Part shown: in pieces, positions 58,212 to 64,000 of the stretch | Position numbering within the stretch: the first letter of the stretch is position 1 | Layout of the letters: each line of letters opens with the position of its first letter | Assembly: GCF_013368755.1 (NCBI RefSeq) | Contig: NC_049561.1 | Span: 1,674,001-1,738,000 of the forward strand | Length of the DNA stretch: 64,000 nucleotides | Direction: 5' to 3' | DNA from: Talaromyces rugulosus | Lineage: Eukaryota > Ascomycota > Eurotiomycetes > Eurotiales > Trichocomaceae | Translations under genes and position numbers: made by a program | The notes under the pieces: model-generated | Databases searched by the model: none | What the model saw: only the letters and a program-made list of their open reading frames with translations | What the model was told of the DNA's origin: nothing

Positions 58212-60314
58212 TTAACCACGCGGAGACGCTGTGATGGTATAATTGTTGCCGACCATCTCACTTGCCATTTGAAGCAATCGTCCAACTTCTTGCGTGTATC
58301 TGCTCTGGATAAAATTCTTTACCATTGCGGATTCGAGAGTGCTCATGACCAATCGAACGCTACACACAGTCAGTCTGACGAACAATATTTGCAGACGTGA
58401 CTACTCACCGATGCTGGAGAATAGGATCTGGATCAGACTTTTCCGAAACAAATATCTGGACTAGGTTCTGTGCTGCCAACAGCGTGTCTTGCACGGCAGT
58501 CCAGGCTTGCATCGTAAAGCACACGCTGCTATTATGAAGCGCGTTCTCTGTCGAGTCACTGTACAAAGAGAACCTAGCAAACCAATACAGCAGTTTCAAG
58601 CGAGTCCCGACTTTCGTCTGTTCGCCCAAGCAAGGCTCCGGCGACCAGCCGAGGAACGAAGGTACACCGGCCAGCCAGGTCGAGAGTTGGCTCTCTAGTT
58701 CCTTGTTCACTGCAGACGGTACAGCAGCAGTTGTTAGTGTTGTTTGGCCCTGGTCTGGGGAAATGTCTGTGACGGGGCCATTATCTCTGCCAACACTAGG
58801 CATTCTTTTCAATATCGCCTTCAATCCGGTTTCTGCCAGGAAAAATGTGTAGGTTTTTCGTACCGACGCCGGCATATGGGTCGTCGCAGATTCTTCACAT
58901 CCAAGTGGGAGTGCGACCGACTCCTCCAACTTGTATAATGGTGACCTGGGGAGATCAGGATGATAGACAAGGATATCGCTGATTCAATTATTACTTAGCT
59001 CTCGATATTTGAAAAAGAAAAAAAAAAAGAGAAAAAGGGAGGTGAAATCAATACTTTTCTAGATTCAATGATACCCAATATAGTCGGAGTATCGTATTCC
59101 ATTCTGTTCGATCTCGCTGCGTCTGACCTCGCAGGTCTCTGTGACGATATTAGTGATATGCAATTATTTAGCCGTTCAAGACACCACTAGGCAAGTTACC
59201 TCTTTGTCATTACATAGAGGGCTGTACAGCCAGCATTCATGTGCCTCCATGCGTCTAGTATCCTTGATTTCCGGTAAAGATAAATGCCAGCCAACATTTC
59301 GGCCTGGGCAAACTCCAAAGTGAAATCAAACTGGAGCCGGTGGAGTATGGATATCGCAGCGTGGAAATCCGTCAATCCATGATCTTCATTGCAGTCATTG
59401 GATTCTTTCCCTATAGCTATTAGCAGGAGTGTGAGGCAAACATGGATGCTGTCATGGTAGCCATTCGAAGCGATGGATGATGCACTGCTCAGCGCCACGA
59501 TATCACATATTATCGGGTATAGGGGACACGTTTCACTCAAAAAACGTTGTACTAGAGTAGTTAACTCGGATAAACCTGGAAATGTAGACTGATCTAAACC
59601 AGTGGGCACTTCTTTGCTCGTCGAGGCGTGTGGCGTTGGTTTATTTCTCGTACTCTGTGGAGTGACGGGTTGATGTTGAGAATCCGGGTCATGTTCTTCT
59701 CTGCTGATATCGAAATGCAAGGGAGGCTTCCTGTTTGAGTAGAACCGGGATTGCACAACCGCGGTGGATTCTCGAAGCTGGCGTGGGTTGGCAGTTTGGT
59801 CGAAGACTGACTCGTCTCTATCGGTAATAGCATGCTGGCGGTGCTTTACTATCGAGGAAAGTTGATGAACGGTCTTTTCCAGCGTTACCAGTTTCTCGGT
59901 GATTGATGCCAGGTGAAGCTCGGTTCTTCTCTATGCATTAGTCGTGTTGATCTCTCTCTCTCTTTTTTTATATATGTATATGGCTCCGCACTGAATATCT
60001 TGAGGGGTGCGATAATTGCACCGAAAGCCATGCTTGATGCAGAAGCTGCATTCTGGCCGACCTTCGTCGCAACGCACTTTCTTTCGACGACATGTTTGGC
60101 ATGCCTAAGATAATTTGTATTAGTGAGAATATCCGACCATCACTGTCTTTAATTCTGCCAGACGTACTGCGGATGCCTTGGATGATGGGCGGCGTGGATA
60201 GGCTGGAAGGACCGTGTTATTCCGTATGAGGCTATTCGCGACATGATGCGGAGAGTGTGTTCTCCCGCCATCAATTGATTGTCTCGACTCTAGTTCTGGG
60301 GCATGGCGATCCAT
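58212..60314 (-). CDS. Zn2Cys6 transcription factor, 604 aa
   Basis: Predicted nuclear regulator. Six exons: 60314-60144, 60104-59992, 59928-59200, 59138-59055, 58978-58409, 58359-58212; phases close. Intron 1 is only 39 nt. The zinc cluster is residues 59-85 (CQTCRRKKVRCDEGRPECSF then C and C; CX2CX6CX5CX2CX6C), followed by a coiled-coil linker (ITEKLVTLEKTVHQLSSIV). The regulatory domain is of the short fungal type with YLYRKSRILDAWRHMNAGCT and RDRTEWNTILRLYWVSLNLE. It is divergent from the FAD monooxygenase gene, from which it is separated by 585 bp, and may control it. Confidence 0.88.
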
Positions 60315-60899
60315 GAGTGGCTCATAGGTTTAATATTATGGTATGACTATGACAAGAGAAAATTATTCGTGGCATACAATAATATTGAATATAATTGCAT
60401 TAGAAATGTGGATATGTTGTTCAATGGTCACGCCAGACACAGGCTAAAAGGCATCATCTCGCCCCGGCGCTGTGAATGATAAAACACATGTAAGACTGAA
60501 TTACCACTACCCCAAAAAGGGAACGGTAGTAATATCCAGTTTGACAGCAGAAAACACGACTCTGGCCTCCACTTGACGCCCCGCAAGTAGGCGGGGTATA
60601 CAAAATACAAAACATGAATACTTTTTATAAAAAAAAAATCTATTCAATCCATGTCAGCCCAACCGATTGGCCGGCCGCGGAAGGCTTCCGGTGACGTGCT
60701 TGGGCTAGAAATTGCTTCATCAACAACTACTCACAAGCTGCAAGTTAACAGCAAACTAACAAGGGTACTTTGAGATAAGATAAGCAAGCAAACATGGCGT
60801 CTTCAAAACCTCGACTTCTAACTCCATGCTTGATTTTATTAGAATCAACCACCGTCTTGTCTAAATTCGATTGCAGACGCAAGAAGTGAACAACACATC
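60315..60899. other. divergent promoter between C6 regulator and FAD monooxygenase
   Basis: Shared upstream region; the 60428-60610 open frame has no gene character. No obvious inverted CGG-type site was confirmed by eye. Confidence 0.45.
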
Positions 60900-61533
60900 A
60901 TGGCAAGCCAAAACGCACCCAAAAAGCTTCGCGTGGCCATCATCGGCGCTGGCCCAGCCGGATTGGGAGCAGCCATTGAATTCCAGAAGCTCCCTTTTGT
61001 CGATGTTAGAATCTACGACCAGGCCACTGTTCTTCGCGAAGTCGGGACAGGCATAAGTCTCCAGCCAAATACGTGGCGCTTGCTAGATCTGCTAGATGCG
61101 TCTCGCAATATCAGCCCTGACGATATATTTCGTCCTGAGGACCATCATTCTGTGCAACACCGGTAATCGACAATTCCTCGTCGTTGTGAGTCATTGGCAT
61201 ATCTGATTTGCGAAATTGTAGAAATGGAAGGACTGGCGAACTGCTCGTCTCGCATGGTCCGCGAGGTAAGCCACTCTAAAGCTTTTGTGTTATTCATACT
61301 GACATCCTTCTCATAGCCACGGCCCCGAACCATTTACATGCACGCTGTTTCCGATCCGTTCTACAAAACGCGCTCTTGTCGAATGTGGACAAGTCGCGCC
61401 TCCGACTATCCTCTCGATTGGTCAAGATTGTCGAATCTACATCAAATACCTTTTCTTTGCGTTTTCAAGACGGGTTCGTGGACGAGGTGGATCTGATAAT
61501 TGGCGCAGATGGTGTTCGATCGGTGAGTGCATG

Positions 61534-61568
<35 letters not shown>

Positions 61569-62706
61569 CAAGCCAAAGCGTGGTGTTTACTAATCCTGGT
61601 TGCGCAGTTTGTCAGGAGTTTCGCCTTTCCAGACCACAAAATTTCATACATAGGCAGGACGGCGTATCGGGGGATCGTCCCAACAGAGGACATTCTCAGC
61701 ATCCCCAACTTCCCAGACGCTGTTACTTTCTGGCACGGACCGACAGATTGGGTATATACATGCAACCTGAATGGAGGCAAGTATGAAATCACAGTCAATG
61801 CCGTGGAGCCTACAGATGATGCCACCCGGGTAAGCTGGGGCGAGAAAGCTACGTTGGAGGAGTTTCGAAGACCGTGGAAGGTGAGCAGGTGTTTTATTTT
61901 CGGGCTGTTTCAGGGCTGATTAGAAGTTGCTAAGGACTTTGGACCAACTGTCCAAGCCGTTATCAATAAAGTCACGGACGTCCAGAAATTTGCACTATTT
62001 GCTGGTCCTCGGCTGAACAAAGTCGTGGAACGCGGTGCTATTGCTTTGGTTGGAGATGCATCTCATCGTACGTTGCTCTTGTATCATTAGACATACTGTA
62101 CAAATATCGCTAACCTTTTTTGTGTAATAGCATTGTCTGGGGCATTCGGTGAGCAATCTCGCTAATCCCATCGGATTTTGATCTGCTTGGTTCACTAACA
62201 TATGTCATACTTACCAGGTAACGGCGCTGGATTTGCCCTCGAGGATAGCTACACCTTAGCGCAGTCAGTCGCCTGGGCCCAACTCCATGGGTACAGTTTG
62301 AAAGATGCCCTGGATTTGTATGACCGTGTACGGTCACCGCATTACCATGAACTGGTTTGATTCTCCTTTCCTTCAAGCGATCCATTTTGTCTCGCTTTGA
62401 TCTAATGATTGGCCTCCATGTAGTATAAAATCTTAGACAGATTCGCGGCATCAGACGCCATCCGGAAGGAAAACAACTTTTCATTTGATGAAGCGGTTGC
62501 ACATACTATTGGCGGTAAATGGGGTGCAGAACACACTTGGATCTACGATTATAATGTGAGTTATCAGATCCCGAGTCCGTAAATTATACTGGTTTGCTGA
62601 CTACTGGATGCTCATGCAGATTCAAGACGTGTGGACGAAGGCTGTCGAGGCAGAGGATGCGCGTCGATCGTCTCTAGACACGAGACACAACGCATCGCAT
62701 TTGTAG
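60900..62706 (+). CDS. FAD-dependent monooxygenase, salicylate-hydroxylase-like
   Basis: Predicted 430-aa aromatic-ring hydroxylase-type flavoenzyme using FAD and NAD(P)H. Nine exons: 60900-61162, 61222-61265, 61317-61522, 61608-61880, 61935-62067, 62131-62148 (18 nt), 62218-62354, 62424-62555, 62620-62706; the total closes in frame only if the acceptor TAAG at 61931-61934 is used. Motifs: GAGPAGLG near residue 16 (ADP binding), GADGVRS (DG motif) and GDASHPLSGAFGNGAG (GD motif, split by the 18-nt exon). No signal peptide. The class hydroxylates phenolic or polyketide substrates. It is divergent from a C6 regulator and next to an UNC93-like transporter. Confidence 0.9.
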
Positions 62707-62965
62707 GGATGTACTATTCTGGTTATTCGATGAGGATTTTTTTTGTATTTGTTGTTTTCAACATTAAGTGGGTGTAGTAGTGCTTTTGTTCTTTGTATAG
62801 ATCAATGCGTATATATATAAGGATGGCCAGTGAAATTGTCGCATCAATTGATATATGTTCTAGCGTAGATAATATAGCTCTCCTGCTAATTGCATTAAGA
62901 AGTCAATCTCAGTTCATAATTTCCAAATTTCCATGACCAGCTGGTGTAGGTATGAATACAGTGTT

Positions 62966-62997
<32 letters not shown>

Positions 62998-63467
62998 CAT
63001 ACTAATAATTTGACTCATTCCTAGCGTATGGCGTGACCTTTTCCACTCCTATTAATTAATAATATTAAATAATAGTTATCCGTCAAGTACTCTGTGCTCA
63101 ATCCAGCCTGTCGGATCAAGCCGATGCTCGCCAACTCTCCTATAAATGGCGTCAGGTCCTAGCTCTAAACTGCATACCCGTTAGACGCTCTGTGAGCCAA
63201 CCACCGCCATCCGGGACCCATCCGAAAGCTCTTATACCAACAACAGGAGCTAGACTGACTAGATGATAGTATTGTTGATCGGTTGGTCTAAGCTTCAGAC
63301 AATGCTAACGGTCTGGGCCAGCTCCATGCAGCTCTTGGAGAGCCGATGTCTGGAGATGATAAGATAAATAAATAAAGTGCCAGTCCTGCAAAGTGGTTTA
63401 ACGATCTGTCTGTGATACGTGACTGCAGTTCTTGAAGGACAGTTTACTAACCACGACCAGTCTCATC
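62707..63467. other. intergenic with long poly(A) run
   Basis: 3-prime flank of the monooxygenase and upstream region of the UNC93-like gene. It contains a 29-nt A run at 62969-62997. No gene seen. Confidence 0.5.
62969..62997 (+). repeat. poly(A) run of 29 nt
   Basis: Uninterrupted adenines between the monooxygenase and UNC93-like genes. It could be slippage or the scar of an element inserted with a poly(A) tail; I see no flanking duplication that would decide. Confidence 0.85.
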
Positions 63468-64000
63468 ATGGCGTTCTCGGTGCAAAAAGTCCGGCTTCAC
63501 CCATGGTATGATTGATATGCAATTGCTCTGGGAACAATAAACTGGAATACTAACGTTGATAAACAACTACAGGTACACCGTTATTGTTGTCGCATTGACA
63601 GCATTCTGTCTTCCGGGCATGTTCGGAGCTCTAAATGTACGTACGAATCAATTATTGTCTCGTGGAAAGTAAAAAAAAAGCTCACTCGCTAATCTGCGCA
63701 CTCTTCTAGGGACTCGGAGTCAGTCATCCTCCTTCGCATCTCAAACTCCATACATAACAGCTAGGTACTAAACAGTGTGACTAGGCTGCCGGAGAAGAGT
63801 CCGCAACCTTGTCCGATATTGCAAACGCCGTGGTCTTTGGCGTAATGACCGTGGGCGGTTTATTCTCGGGCATCATTTGTAACCGCATTGGGGTTCGCTG
63901 GACCCTAATAATTGGCACCCTTGGATATGCGCCGTATGCAGGTACGTATACTACTATTATGTCTTTCTGTTCCAAAAGTCCAACGTTGTTTTTGGCTAAC
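63468..64000 (+). CDS. UNC93-like (DUF895) membrane transporter, truncated by window end
   Basis: N-terminal part of a multi-pass protein of the UNC93-like branch of the MFS fold. Exons visible: 63468-63505, 63573-63636, 63710-63718 (9 nt, G-L-G) and 63785-63941, with a GT donor at 63942; the rest lies beyond the window. The family start HPWYTVIVVALTAFCLPGMF then GALNGLG, and the second block SDIANAVVFGVMTVGGLFSG with RIGVRWTLIIGTLGYAPYA, are typical of fungal DUF895 proteins. The 9-nt exon is needed to restore the conserved NGLG segment. Substrate unknown. Confidence 0.85.

Noticed and set aside
61535..61567. CAT/ATC trinucleotide run
   Set aside because: It lies inside a GT-AG intron of the flavoenzyme gene and is an ordinary microsatellite.
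61881..61934. Apparent frameshift in the salicylate-hydroxylase-like gene
   Set aside because: Using the nearer acceptor at 61923 leaves the exons out of phase, but the acceptor TAAG at 61931-61934 gives a 54-nt GT-AG intron and joins RRPWK to DFGPTVQ in frame.

Overview
This window comes from a filamentous ascomycete, most likely a Eurotiomycete (Aspergillus/Penicillium/Talaromyces-like). The grounds are many short GT-AG introns of about 40-150 nt with CTRAY-type branch sites, a recognisable HapC CCAAT-binding subunit, Prp16 and Ost2, five Zn2Cys6 transcription factors, and several families typical of filamentous fungi (UstYa/DUF3328, Pth11-like rhodopsin-domain proteins, an azaphilone-cluster-like N-terminal domain). 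Gene models were built by hand from reading frames and splice sites. Nearly every exon chain closes in frame, so exon boundaries are given; they remain predictions.

Layout. 1-8.4 kb: an orphan gene and two Zn2Cys6 regulators, the second resembling fatty-acid/cutinase regulators. 9.3-17 kb: a housekeeping block with hapC, prefoldin subunit 2, the splicing helicase Prp16 and the oligosaccharyltransferase subunit Ost2. 17.4-24.7 kb: a large single-exon C6 regulator, a LicD/Mnn4-like secretory protein with a 10-nt exon, and a Pth11/SAT4-like membrane protein. 26-29.2 kb: a single-pass surface protein and an Och1-like GT32 glycosyltransferase.

29.9-39.5 kb is the most secondary-metabolism-like stretch: a UstYa-family protein with two HxxHC motifs, a short signal-peptide-bearing ORF that could be a small precursor peptide, an FAD/NADPH monooxygenase, an MFS exporter that looks broken (two +1 frameshifts and a damaged splice donor), and a Zn2Cys6 regulator. 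This mix resembles a reduced ustiloxin-type (dikaritin RiPP) cluster, but no repeat-bearing precursor is visible, so that is a hypothesis.

39.9-52 kb is mostly conserved biology: a protein with an azaphilone/STAND-type N-terminal domain, a DUF726 (Mil1/TMCO4-like) lipase-fold protein, an Rtc4-domain protein and a type II membrane M28 peptidase. 52.3-64 kb is transporter- and regulator-rich: an MFS transporter, a POT/PTR2 peptide transporter, a C6 regulator divergent from a salicylate-hydroxylase-like FAD monooxygenase, and the start of an UNC93-like transporter cut by the window end. No rRNA, tRNA, CRISPR array or intact transposon was seen. Non-coding items worth attention are a run of three adjacent hairpins at 22.8 kb, a 13-copy 8-bp tandem repeat in the MFS pseudogene promoter, a 29-nt poly(A) run, and three copies of TACTCCGTA between 22.4 and 27.6 kb.
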